From contig NW_024609879.1 in NCBI RefSeq assembly GCF_016920785.2, forward strand, positions 13,951,145 through 14,015,144: a stretch of DNA of 64,000 nt, read 5' to 3'. Both the position numbers and the translations under genes were made by a program. Every line of letters starts with the position of its first letter. Positions within the stretch are counted from its first letter, which is position 1. Under the pieces are notes generated by a model. It worked only from the letters and a program-made list of their open reading frames with translations. It ran no database searches and was not told the DNA's origin. Source of the DNA: Ixodes scapularis (lineage: Eukaryota > Arthropoda > Arachnida > Ixodida > Ixodidae). Shown in pieces: positions 1 through 11,190 of the stretch.

Positions 1-591
1 CTTGTGGCATAGGAGCAGCGCCGTTCTGCGGCAATACGGCGTGCCGGCAGAATTAGCCTAGGCCTGAACGCGTTTGCAAAGCTTTGGCGGAGAAAGCCAA
101 AGCGTCGTTGGCCACTGTGAGCGCGTTCTCGTTGCGGCTCTTTGCACGGCACGACCCGAGCATGCTTCTGGCACGGCCGGTATTAGTTGCTGCGAGTCAC
201 GAGCTGCGAGCCGACGTTAAAAAAAGATATATTTGAACTACAAGAGTGTCAGCAATAGCCAGGCAAATACCTGTTCACACTCGATCGGAGCGGACACGCG
301 CGTTTGATTATAGTGCTGGATTCGCTCTAGGCCGCGTTTCGGTAAGCGCTTCTGGACCGATCTTTTACGATTGCAACTCGATACTGACATGACACTCGGC
401 AAAGAATGGTTGGACCACGGTTGGACCGACGTCGCGTAGCTCCCACGAACTGCTATAGCTCGACAGTGACGTAGCGTCGTGTCAGAATAAAAATGGCATA
501 CTAATAACAAGGTGTACATACCGTGTTGCGAAGGTAATCCTTATGGTGTTTATTTGAGCTCTATATCACACACAAAACAAGGAGATAGATG
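1..591. other. anonymous non-coding sequence
   Basis: I see no recognisable gene, repeat array or RNA here. Short open frames on the minus strand (for example 238-519) have no recognisable domain and look like chance frames. Confidence 0.5.
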
Positions 592-732
592 ATGTCGTAT
601 TACACCTGAGACTGCGGTGGAAGAAATCGGAAGAACTTTCAGTAGAAGGAACAGACACAGGGAACGTCTCTGTTCCTTCTACTGAAAGTTGTTCCGATTT
701 CTTCCACCGCAGTCTCAGGTGTAATACGACAT
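592..732. repeat. near-perfect foldback (hairpin) sequence
   Basis: The left arm (about 592-655) and right arm (about 669-732) are reverse complements over roughly 64 bp with one clear mismatch, separated by a loop of about a dozen bases. Each side of the hairpin is followed or preceded by a similar short string, AAGGAGATAG (579-588 and 778-787). Arms this similar imply a recent origin. It could be a foldback MITE, a long-hairpin small-RNA precursor, or an assembly or chimera artefact; the sequence alone does not decide. Confidence 0.8.
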
Positions 733-1629
733 GATTAGCTACCACCAGCTCGCCTGCACACTCACCGTCTTTTCACTAAGGAGATAGAATCAATGAGAGT
801 CCCTTTTCAACGATAGCGTTCGTCACCGCTGTCTCGGAAAACGAGGAGATCGAAATGACAAGGGGAAAAAATTGACCTCTGAAATTTAGTTCAGGGATCA
901 AACTATTCATTCGGGAAGGGTCCACAAGGGTCACGCGGGCATATTCCATTCAGCAGGCCAGCCGGTCATGGGCAGACGGTCTTGGCCAAGGACCGCCGGA
1001 GCAACGGTGCGCCGAGTCGGTGTTGCTGCTAGGCCTACTATATTTTACCGAGCTCGCTTGGTCGGTAGAATCGTGGCCGTTGTAGCTCTTCTCGGGTGTT
1101 TGTGGATCCTGCGTTCTTGATCGTCGTGGTCTGTTTCAAGTGCTCCTCCCTTTTTTTCTTGCTGGTCGAACTCGGGGCGCACGAAAAGAGCAAGTAGAAA
1201 AATAAATGTCCGTTGGTCGTCGCTACCAAGTAACTGAGCGACGCTGTCGGCCGTGTTGATTTGATCGTAAAAAGTGCGTAAGACAGCTGCGTAGCTGTCC
1301 TAACCTGCGCAAAAGTTACGGCAATTTAGTTTCGAGAATACGGGTTTTCTCTCAAATTTATCGTACACACTTTTTTCGTCGCAAGTTCGCTTTGAGAATC
1401 CGGCCTCAGAGCTGGTTTTGTGTTTTGTCAGTGGTGCCGTGGTTGCCGACTTGCCGTGGTGCAGCGCGCGTGCAGCCCTTGAACATCTCAAACGGCCACG
1501 TTGACACAATTCGTAAATCGTCGGCGCGCCACCAAGTGGCAACGCTCGTAACCACAACAGCCACGCCGTAGCCTTTCCCGTCTGGCACAAGTGCCCAGGC
1601 AGCACAAGGTGTTGGGCCAATATTGGAAG
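733..1629. other. anonymous non-coding sequence
   Basis: There is no supported gene. Several overlapping short frames occur on the minus strand, but none has a domain. Near 1590 the string CCCAGGCAGCACAA leads into the CCAATATTGG-rich minisatellite that follows. Confidence 0.5.
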
Positions 1630-2371
1630 AGCATTGGCAAGAAAAGGTCCAAGCCAATCTGCACCCAATATTGTCTATGCCATTATATAGCATCTTCAGT
1701 GATGGCCCAGCTTCTCCAATGACCAACCAATATTGGAAGCACATTGGCATAAAATGGGTAATCTTGGCCTGTCAGTTCCATTCACTTGCGAATATTGGAT
1801 GAACACTGGCATAAAATGGACAATGTTGGCCTGTCAGTTCCATTGGGTCGCGAATATTGGATGAACACTGGTATAAAATGGGCAATCTTGGCCTGTCAGT
1901 TCCATTGGCTTGTGAATATTGGATGAATAGTGGCGTATACCGGACAATGTTGGCCTGTCAGTTCCATTGGCTCGCGAATATTGGATGAACACTGGTATAA
2001 AATGGGCAATCTTGGCCTGTCAGTTCCATTGGCTTCCGAATATTCGATGAATACTGGCGTAAACCGGACAATGTTGCCCTTTGAGTACCGTTGGCTTGCT
2101 AACATTGGATGAACACTGAAATAAAATGGTCAACGTTGGCCTGTCCGTGCCGTTGGCATTCCAATATTTGATGGGGACTGAAAATGGACACTGTTGGCTT
2201 GTCTGCAGCATTGGCTTGCCAATGCTGGACAAACACGAGCTTATAATGGTTACTGTTGTCTTGTTAGTACCATTCGCTCATCGTCATTTCAAAAACACTG
2301 TGGCATATAATGGTCAAAGTGTGTTAGTCTCACAACACCATTGGCTTAATAGTGGAAGCATGTTGAAATAG
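1630..2371. repeat. 62-bp minisatellite rich in CCAATATTGG
   Basis: The start of the unit AATATTGGATGAACACTGG recurs at 1791, 1853, 1915, 1977, 2039, 2101 and 2163, which is an exact 62-bp spacing. A diverged unit follows after 58 bp (2221), and the array decays by about 2370. Each unit carries TTGGCCTGTCAGTTCCATTGG or a close relative. The open frames over the array on both strands are products of the repeat, not genes. The same CCAATATTGG vocabulary reappears at 7.6-7.9 kb and 19.68-20.0 kb, so this belongs to a dispersed satellite-like family. Confidence 0.9.
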
Positions 2372-4659
2372 GCTGGTTTTGGCAAATTTCGTTTTACCTC
2401 AACAAGTTCAAATTGCTCGAGCGATTGTCAATTGAATGTTATTTTTTCAAAGCGCGATTGAGGTGCTTTTCTGCAAAGTAAACAAAACAATAACAACGTA
2501 CAGAACTTAATGGCGATGTTTTGCTCCTTCACTGTGTATACTAAGGAGTCGCGAGCGATATGGGCTCATCAGGACCGCCCACTGGGGAAAAAAAAAAGAA
2601 GAATCGATGTGCGCGTTATAGTCACCATAATAGATTATTATGTTGACTTTATGATCTTGACAGAAAAGCTTCGTGCTCTAACTACGAGCTTGTGGGCTGC
2701 ACCTCGTGTCAGGTGAAGAACTTCTTTGCGATTGATTGGGACAAGACAATATTCTGAAATGTGGTTGTACAATGACGGCTCTATGACTTTACGGCACTAC
2801 TGGTGCTACAATAAGAGCCCTAATGCCACCTACATGGCGCCAAGGCACTGATAGCAGACGACAATGTTGGTTTGATATGGAGTCTAGCCCCTTTTTTCCG
2901 CATTTGATTTATCACTGTCTCTTTTCAATATTGACATTAGGCTCCGAGCTGATTTCAGAGCTTCGTGTCTGTCAGTCCTTCTCCGTCCACTTGCTGTAGA
3001 GTTTATCATGTCTAAGCAATCTCTTCTAAATAGACCCTTTCAGAAATTCAGTGCCATCTGGTGGTTTGTAAAGCAGTTTAGGTTTTGCCCTATCAATGGC
3101 GGAAATGAACTTGTATCGGCACCGTCACTTTCGCAAGTCGACGGCACGCGAGGAATTGTTCAGTGTGAGTTCTTTCTCGATCACTTTCAGGTCGATGGTG
3201 ACCAAGAACGTGCATTCAGAACAAAGCTCCAACCCACTGAGATGCCTCGAGAAAATTCTATACACCAAAGTGCTTTAAAGCCGATTGTGTGCCACGACAG
3301 ATTGACTGAATCTGAGCAATTAGAAATAAACGCTTACGTAGCTCTTGTGTTCCAGCCCTACTTCGCTTCGTACTGACCCCCGAACGTACAGGCCTCGCAA
3401 TATCCGCTTAGGAGCATCTTCAACGTCTTCCTTTATCAGTCACTAGAAGGCCGCCATTCGTATGGCACAGGTGCCGTTCCACAGATGATGATAGTGATCA
3501 AAGTGGCCAGACTGAATTTCGGAAAGGGTCTATTGGTTTTTGGAAACCCGGATAGCAAATACCAGCAGAGAGAAACAAAAGAACTGGAGAGAGAAGTATG
3601 CAGGGGAGGGGTCGCGCCGACGGCCTCGGAACTAACATCCCTGAACGGCTTCCCCTCCCATTTTCCCCACGCCGTCACTAATCTCTCCTTTGTGGGTGAA
3701 GAGGACTCGACGACCTTGAGGGAGGAGGACACTGCACATTCCTAAGCTGACAGTGCCGGGGAAGCTACGCGCCGGCCGGACCGGTCATCACCTGCACCGC
3801 TCTCTGCGCGTGGTTACGGGAGAGAGTGTGACCACGTGAATAAAAATAAACCTGAGGTTGGTTCACCGAGCTTCTTAGCTTCCTCTGCACTCTCAGCTTA
3901 GGGGTGATGGAGTCCAGACCGCGAAACACACGCACACACGCACACACAAGCACACAGAAAGTGGGATCGCGAGCACCAAGGCCACACGATAAGGCAACGA
4001 CTGGAAGGCGGTGGGGACGGTCTCCTCAATTTCCAACACGCGCATCCGCGAACTGCAAGTGGGCAGGTGCGCTTCGCAAATTATGCATGTCTTTTGTTTT
4101 TTTTTGTGGCAGAAATAGTTTTTTTCTCTAAGGAACAAGAATGGCAAGGTAATCATGCTGATACCAGAACACCGTGGGTCCGTTTCCAGGTTGTCCGAGT
4201 GCATTTGATTGCTTAGCAGACTGCTTTTATCGGGCGAAGCGGCTCGGCATCTCCGCCATCCATGGGCAAGAACGGTGGTTCTAGAGTTCCGATCACCAGC
4301 AGCGCATTTTGTCTTAGTGCCAAGTGCGATCTTCAACATGCGGATTGCCAAGACCATTTATATTCTTTCGGCAGCGCCTACATACCGGTGATCTTCCTTT
4401 GTTGTGGGCATACATGTTACCACTAGCTTCGACGGACCGAAGACACGACGGACCGCTTTCTCTTCCATGTGAGTGACAAGGAGAGGTCCTCTTGACCATT
4501 GGGGATTGGTATTCTTGCTGCGCAATGTACGTTTTGTCACTTTCCGATGAGTTTGAACCGTGTCGGACTCTGTGCCAGGGATCTCCGACGAGTTCAACGC
4601 GGAGTCCACAGCGATCGGCCCGAAAGGCTCTGTACAGCGCTATTTGTAGTGCTTTTTAT
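2372..4659. other. non-coding interval with one unassigned ORF
   Basis: The longest frame is 3008-3376 on the plus strand (122 aa, starting at a true ATG), with no recognisable domain. At 3838-3853 a GTGAATAAAAATAAACC string contains two AATAAA signals and could be a polyadenylation site or part of an old LTR. The other frames are overlapping chance frames. Confidence 0.4.
3008..3376 (+). CDS. unassigned ORF, 122 aa
   Basis: An ATG-started frame of 122 codons ends shortly before a CCCCGAACG stretch. I recognise no domain, signal peptide or transmembrane segment, and there is no convincing splice context. A second overlapping plus-strand frame (3096-3278) shows that the region is generally open, which weakens the case. 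It may be chance or a fragment of an unrecognised element. Confidence 0.12.
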   Translation: MSKQSLLNRPFQKFSAIWWFVKQFRFCPINGGNELVSAPSLSQVDGTRGIVQCEFFLDHFQVDGDQERAFRTKLQPTEMPRENSIHQSALKPIVCHDRLTESEQLEINAYVALVFQPYFASY

Positions 4660-5064
4660 TCTAATAGACCGCGAGAGGCGTTCTGATTGGTTATTTCTGT
4701 GCTCGAAGTTTTTTTTAATTCATTTTTCTTGTTAAAATACGGCTGTCATTTTGGCGGCAGATGGGTGCTGCAGTAAAAAGTCCTCCAGGTATGTCCAAAG
4801 CCGAATACTACAAAGCGTTGAGTAGTGCTTATTTGAAAAGGTTCGGCTTGTTGGGTGCAAGTTAAGTGTCAGCTATGTCACCGCGCTCTGCGAGTGTAAT
4901 TGCCACTAATTGTCTTTACAGGGCAAGCTATTTTATATGCGTGATTTTTTTTTTGAATTCTTGATTGATTCAAGCATAAAATTTTGTTGAACTGTCATGT
5001 TCTTACGTGTAGAAATATCAGTGTGAACTTAGATGGCGAGATTATAACTCTTAAAACTTCTTAT

Positions 5065-6527
5065 TAGGGGTGTGCGAATACTCGAATATACGAATTCGAA
5101 TCGAATAGAAAGATCCCGAATAATTCGATTCGCGAATCGAATTCCTAGTATTCGGTCACTCGAATATTCGATATATTCGGCCAAAGACGCGCGGTCGGCG
5201 CGGAGCTGACAAAAAAGCCGTTTTTTCTCCCGATGTAAGCGCCGTGATATTAGACAGACGATGCGAGAAACAGCTCTTGGTCCTACCATTCCACAAAAAT
5301 CTAACGCGCAGGTTAGAAAAAAGAAAAGTAACGAACGCCACGAACTTTATAGCACGAAGATTTACTCACGATCGTGACACAATCTTCCATTGAATCACAA
5401 CCGAAACAGAGAAGCCGGAATTCCGCGCCATGCCTAATTCTTTTGACGAGTAAAGCCCCTCGTTTCAAAGTGAAGCGCCGATGTAGAACACACTTGCCGC
5501 ATTCACAGAAATCGGCGACTGCACGATCACACAAAGAAAACTACGTTAACCACGCCGATGAAACCAGCCGAGTTATCGTCGTCGTTCTTTTGGAACCGCA
5601 AGCGCCGAAAGCCGCAAATTCTGATTCGGAACGAAACGGAACGGAAAAATAGTGTGCCTAGATTTGATAGGGTTTCCAACCGTTCAGTAGCCGCGCTTGA
5701 ATTTTGAACTGCGAGAAGGTGACGAAAAGACGAAAGCGTCGATCGGGATCGGGCAGGCAGGGCAGGCGTCGTCGCTCTTTTGTTTGCTCGCCCTCTTTCC
5801 ACGCGACAACACAACACATGCGCACTTACGACCAATCTGCGCTGGAGCCGTCTCCGTAATTTCAGTTTCGCTTGCTTCCTCTTTTAAATCAAGGCTCTCT
5901 AAAACAGGAGAGATACGGCGGAAAAATGGATGCATAGAGGCAGTCGGACGGTGACTTGCGCCACCTAACCACGTTTTGTTTTCTTGCTTCAGATTATATT
6001 GTTTAAGCCTGTTTACTCAGATTTAACACCTATATGTTTATTTATGGGAAATAAAATCGCCGGTGTCCTTTTTCTTCCTTAAAATGGAGACCAAATATCG
6101 CAAAATGCCCCTTTTCTGAGATACACAAATATATATATATATATAAAAAGTCGCGGTGTTAAATTGTGCTTTTAACGAGAGAAAAAAAAAAGGCACGCGT
6201 GGCTGTAACTTTTCTTGTTTTTCTTTTCTGTGTGTGACGTTTAGGGTAGATAGATTATGTTTGCGACATAAAATTGGATCTTTAGTGCCCAACGTCCAAC
6301 AGCAACTGCTTTTTTTTTTTTTTCACCAGAACTTTTTTACATTTTTGCTATTGTTCTGTACAAGATGCATATTCTACACCAGGCGCATACTCTCATTCGC
6401 AGCACACTTTGAGAAATTCCTACAAATAAAATCACTATTCGATATTCGATTCGATATTCGGCTTTTTTTTCTTGATTCGATTCGGTATTCGATTCGAGAA
6501 CTACTATTCGGTATTCGCACACCCCTA
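5065..6527. mobile_element. hAT-type non-autonomous DNA transposon
   Basis: The element starts TAGGGGTGTGCGAAT and ends ATTCGCACACCCCTA, a perfect 15-bp terminal inverted repeat. It is flanked by the 8-bp direct repeat CTTCTTAT (5057-5064 and 6528-6535). TIRs of this form with 8-bp duplications are typical of the hAT superfamily. Both ends carry many CGAAT/ATTCG motifs (5070-5175 and 6436-6520), like subterminal transposase-binding repeats. The 1463-bp body has no open frame resembling a hAT transposase, so it is non-autonomous. The inverted paralogue near 21000-21020 retains the uninterrupted site, confirming both borders. Confidence 0.92.
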
Positions 6528-6711
6528 CTTCTTATAGCTAGATGAAAGGTTAAGGGACGCCATGATGTTGCAAGATTAGAGCTAAGCAAATGATAAAATA
6601 ACCTTCGTACTATTCGAATATTTTTTTTAGGTCACTATAAAGATCTGAATCTAGATCGATCGAGTTTTGAGTAAGGACAAGTCGGACGAACAAAACAATA
6701 GTAAGCGCCTG

Positions 6712-6888
6712 GGCCGTCTTGCTAGAAACAGCGTCTCAGCCGAGACGGGGGAAGAGAAAGCACTGTCAAAGCCAGCGTACGAGCTGAACGGGACTCAAGC
6801 CTCGACTGAAGACGCTCGCGCGTTCCAGCCTTTACAGTGCTTTCTTTCACCCAGTCTGAGCTGAGACAGTGATTTCAGCAAGCTGGCC
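6712..6888. repeat. foldback inside the dispersed repeat (left copy)
   Basis: GGCCGTCTTGCTAGAAACAG at the start pairs imperfectly with the stretch ending GCTGGCC near 6888. Inner arms carry GTCTCAGC-type and GAAAGAAAGCACTGT-type complements. The same foldback is in the paralogous copy at 20657-20834, so it belongs to the element. Confidence 0.7.
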
Positions 6889-7903
6889 GCGGTGTCTTTC
6901 CTGTGCATCTATTTATTTTAGAAGGCAGTACTAAGTTTTTTATATACTAAATAATGAAGAATAATGCACTGGAAAAGAAAGTTTATCATATAAAAAAGTA
7001 AACATAAAAAAGTCGGTAGGCTTTTCCGAGATTTTATACTTGAAGAGCAACTGAACCGATTAATCGAATATTTAATTAAAGGGCAGCGATTACTAATGAA
7101 GCTCTGTTTTATTTTGATATTCATTATTGACAGGCGTAAGAGAACAGAGCCTCTGAAACCCTTCACCTGAATCCAACCCCCCCTTCTGTCTCTTTCAGAA
7201 TCCTGTGGTCATGCCCCTGTGTGGTATCCCCTTCCTTGCCCAGCCCTCTGCCCTGTCCACTACCGAGCCTGCCGCCGACCCTGCCACCGAGTCTGCCCAG
7301 GCCCCCGTGGTTGCACAATGTTTTAAATATATTTGTTCGATCTAAATAAATTATGAACTGTCAAAAGTTATGAACAATTCATTTCCATGCTATAATGATT
7401 TCTAATGTGCCAAAATATGGTCAAATTGCCGCATTATTAGATTTTAGTATAAGAAAGAAAACGGTGCTTCAGGAAAAAGGGAAAGATACTTGCTTGGTTC
7501 TCTGCACTGTTTTTGTGACACTGGTTAGAACACTGGCTGAAAAATAGCATCTAATAATGTCATAGACAATAGATGCGAAAATTGCCAGTCTATTAAACTG
7601 GATGCCAATATTGGAATAGCCGATATTTAAGCCAATGTTGGAAGAGCCAGTCTGTAAGGCGTTGGATGCCAATGTTGGTTCAGGCAACGGTGAAACTTCT
7701 ATGCCAATATTGGATAAAAAAGCGGAAACCACGTTGCTCCAACGTGGGCTAGAACGTTGGCAAACCAGTGGTCCAACATTGGCATCAATGTTGGACCACC
7801 ATTGGATCGGGTAGCGTTTTCGAAAATGCCAACGTCAGACCAATATTGGAACCATTTTTTGCCAACATTGTGCCAACGGGGGTCCAACAATAGTGTGCTG
7901 CCT

Positions 7904-9848
7904 GGGTGACGTCACGAATGCGCCCAATATCCCAAGACGCATCGCGCTCTCCGATGGCTGATTTGCGAGCGCGCGCCCAATCGGGCCCCTCAGGGTGAAA
8001 AATATAGCCATCCGTTCAAAATACAAACGCGCGATTATGATTTACGGATATCATTTATCATATTAAACCTATTTCTGACCATAATCGGTGTATTTCAAGT
8101 TTCGCTTCAGTATCCCTTTAAGACAGTGCAGCAGACGGACCATACAGATGATGTTCCAGACCTGTGTAGTGTTCTAGACAATTACGTGAACTGAAAGAAA
8201 ATGAAACACTGATAGTCTAAATGTGATATAGTATTTCTGGACATTTATTTCTAGACATTTATGAACATAACAAAAAGAAATGTCGGTGACCTACAAATGT
8301 GCCTCGTTTTGCCTTTAATAAAATGTATCCCTAACAATATTTGGAGTAGTCGCTATTCAACTCGCAAGCGTACCCGGACTTATTGTTTAGAGCAAAAAAA
8401 TATGCACTCTTTAGCCAGTATAAATAGACATGCCATAATTTCAACATTCACAGCGTTAGCTAGACAAATATAATTAACGAAGTTAAGGGTCACATGCAGT
8501 GTTTCACTCGACCGTAACAGACGACGGCGTCAGTTGCCGACGTGGTGGACGCCTGAAGGCAATAACGTTCTGGTTCCTAATTAAAAAAAATCTAAAATAA
8601 CAAAATTATTTGTCATATTTTTTTATATGTTGAACAGATGGGGTCGGTTGAACCTTCGCCTAATATAGAAAATGCGAGCACCGTTGCCCACATGGCTTTT
8701 TCTTTACCCTCTATATTGCCAATTTTGAAGAAAGTGACATATTCACCATTTAATTAAAAATTGGCCGAATAATGGTTTACAATTGTAATGCAACCTAGTC
8801 GAGCATAAGGTTCAGAAAAATAAGTTAGAAAAGTTCCTTAATCAAAGTGTAATTTGAAGTTGACAAAAAAATAAAGAAACCTTAAATATTTGCTTCGATT
8901 CGGAGTGCCTGTCTGGACTCAAAATGGCAACCTAAGATGTTTTCCCCTTAAGGTAAAATAGAATATATTAGTGCCCAATTGTATGCAAACCTAAACTTAC
9001 ATTGTATGAATAGCTTTTTTTCTGCAAGCTTTCGAAGTACAGAAGGCTTTCTCCAATTTCCCGCCCTTTGGAGCATGACGTAAGCAAAAATAAACGTAAT
9101 TAAACCCTCAAACTTAGCTATTCTTACTTTCGGACGTGTCTTACTCATATTATTTTTTCCAAGCATATCCAAACAATGACGAAAACTGCCGTTTCCTTTG
9201 GAAGGGAATGACCCAGCAGCAATCGCCTGTTCCTCTTGGACGAGTGCTTGTTGGTCGGTTGAGAAGTTGCCGTACTCTATCGTGAAAGGTGCTTCGGGGG
9301 TCACTTTCTCCATTTCGCTGCCAAGGATAAGTGTCGTAGTTCTGACGTTGTTGATGGTTCTTTGGCAACCTGAGGTCGATGAAGTAATCGCACGGTGCGC
9401 ATCTCATCTAAGTGCTGACCGAGCGACATAATAGGAAGTTTGCGCAGATCGTTTCCACCGTCCCGCAATGATGATGATGTCTCTGTTTTTCTAATCGCCA
9501 ACATATAGGGTCGTCACAAAACATGGTTTTAAGCGTGCAGAGCCTGTAAAGACACCACAAACAGTACGTTTGGCGGCAAGTTTACAGTGGGTGTCGTCTG
9601 TGTTCTGTTAGAGACTACTGCAGTCAACACAATCACTTTATTTTGTCTAGCATTGATAATCTTTGGAATAAAATTTATTCACAATTTGCATTTGAATTTT
9701 ATTTCAAAAATATACATTGCATGTTGAAAAGTAGTCTGAGAAGAGCTGGTAGAAGGGTGACTTCTAAAATATTTTCGAAGCCCGGCAGAAACAGTCCTTA
9801 ATAGAAATATATTGTAGGAATATTCTAAACTTATTAAGCTAGACAATA
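7904..9848. other. AT-rich non-coding interval
   Basis: A short GGGATACTGAAGCGAAAC-type string appears on the minus strand near 8100. Minus-strand frames at 8948-9313 and 9150-9407 overlap and contain an open stretch of about 40 codons that could be an exon. I recognise no family and cannot define splice sites for it, so I do not call a gene. Confidence 0.4.
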
Positions 9849-9932
9849 TTATTTTTTGCATCTCTTTCTTTGCTGGTAACCATTCCACACGCAGTACGGA
9901 CATGGCCAACCGCAGTCGCTTTTGCTTGAACA
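9849..9932 (-). CDS. terminal exon of a small secreted cysteine-rich peptide (candidate)
   Basis: On the minus strand a pyrimidine-rich stretch ending TTTTATTTTTTCAG is followed directly by an 84-nt open stretch that ends in TAA (9851-9849). It encodes CSSKSDCGWPCPYC followed by a short basic tail: five cysteines in 27 residues, spaced C-x5-C-x3-C-x2-C-x10-C. A strong 3' splice site, high Cys density and a stop right after the last Cys and two Lys are what a terminal exon of a disulfide-rich secreted (knottin-like) peptide looks like. I infer extracellular function and do not assign a target. A signal-peptide ORF on the same strand at 17086-17454 and a similar damaged exon at 17766-17904 suggest a local family. 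Upstream exons are not identified. Confidence 0.5.
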   Translation of the reverse strand, partial: CSSKSDCGWPCPYCVWNGYQQRKRCKK

Positions 9933-10499
9933 CTGAAAAAATAAAAGCATAATGGTAATTATATTTACTATTAAGATAACAGGTGTAAGGCAAATCACAT
10001 ATATTTAAATTAATGTTTCCAACTAATATATTGTGACACCTATAAAATCACAAAGAAATAAAATGAGATTCAGAACATCTGCGTTCAAAATTACAAAAGA
10101 AATAATAGGCGAATACGTTTTTGCCCAGTGATTTTCTGAGCACCTTAATATTTGAGCATAAGAAATAAATAGTTTTTTCGCGTATTGAATATGATAATAC
10201 AACACATTTGTCTGTTTACCGGTAGTGCTAACTCAACCTTGGTACTTGCTCTGCTTCATGTAACATGTACCCAAGAATGAATCTGGTGCAATGTGAAGCA
10301 TTCGAATTATTCCACATAATTTAACACATTTTCCTGCGGAGAACGCAAGTTCGGAATACATTGCGGGTCAACTTCATTAAAACAATTTTTTAGCTAAAAG
10401 GTGAGTAAAGATATTTGATGAGGTGTCATCGTGATTTGAAATAGATTGCGCCCATAACGAGGACAGATTTGATTGACGTATTATTCGTTAAAAATGTAT

Positions 10500-11190
10500 A
10501 CGATTTATTTATTTCATTAGCCTCAGGACCCATATAGGGCGTTGAAAAGGGGGTGAGTACAATGTGTTTACAAAGTACAAGGATTAATTCACAGTACAAA
10601 AAAGTATAATAAACAAATTGCAGAGTTATAAGAGTAATCAATTATGGTTGCATTGAAAGCAGAAATATCTTCAATAGCGGCGATGTGTGGTGGAAGGTGG
10701 TTCCACTCCGGACAAGGTTTTCGCAAGAAAGAATAAAAAAAATGTTAGTGCTGCAATGAGGTATGGCAACTTTGTATTGGTAATCAACTCGGGATGAAAG
10801 GAATGAAGGCTGTAAAAGGAGTTCGTGTTTGAACACTTGGTTATGAAAAAAAAAACGCGCAGTTTTTCTTCGAAACGTTAGTTTAGGAATACCAGCATTA
10901 GACTTCATTAGTGACACGCTAGCAAGGCAGTAATAACTAGGGTTAAAATAAACGGGCTGATTGATTTTGAACAGATTCAAAGGCATCAATTACATAACGT
11001 TGTTCTGGATCCCATATGGCAGAAGCATATTCGAGCTTTGTGCGGATGAGTGTACGGTAAAGAAAACGCTAAAGAAAAAAGGGGCTTGAGCGAAATTTTG
11101 GCGTAAGTAGCCGAGGATGCGATTATAATTGTTAATAATTGGTGGTAATATTGAGCTAATGACACTGCATGCATACTGTTTTTCATTACG
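10500..11190 (-). mobile_element. 3' end of a degenerate LINE (reverse-transcriptase C-terminus)
   Basis: On the minus strand, frames around 11090-10640 read, with frameshifts, a typical LINE Pol C-terminus. It includes a KLEYASAIWDP-type motif (about 11040-11000), an ARF/RRKTARFF-like block, a VDYQYKVAIPHC-like block and a short tail. The 3' end is an AATAAATAAAT string near 10505. Stops and at least two frame changes make it dead, and no catalytic RT or endonuclease domain remains, so it is a 5'-truncated copy. It could lie within the intron of the candidate peptide gene whose last exon is at 9849-9932. Confidence 0.7.

Larger units (their letters stand above)
4660..7903 (-). repeat. dispersed repeat family, left copy (inverted relative to 19.7-21.6 kb)
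   Basis: Read on the minus strand, 7903 down to about 4660 matches 19682 up to 21588 along its whole length. Shared landmarks include the CCAATATTGG block (7610-7903), the foldback at 6712-6888, the block around CTAGATCGATCGAG, and the far end where GGTTATTTCTGTGCTCG (4690s) mirrors CGAACACAGAAATAACC (21548-21564). Without the hAT insertion at 5065-6527 the copy is about 1.77 kb. No protein is recognisable, so this is probably a non-autonomous element. The end at 4660 is set only by where the other copy meets an assembly gap. Confidence 0.85.

Noticed and set aside
1896..2232. Repeated small proteins on both strands
   Set aside because: They are read-through of the 62-bp minisatellite, and successive frames repeat the same peptide.
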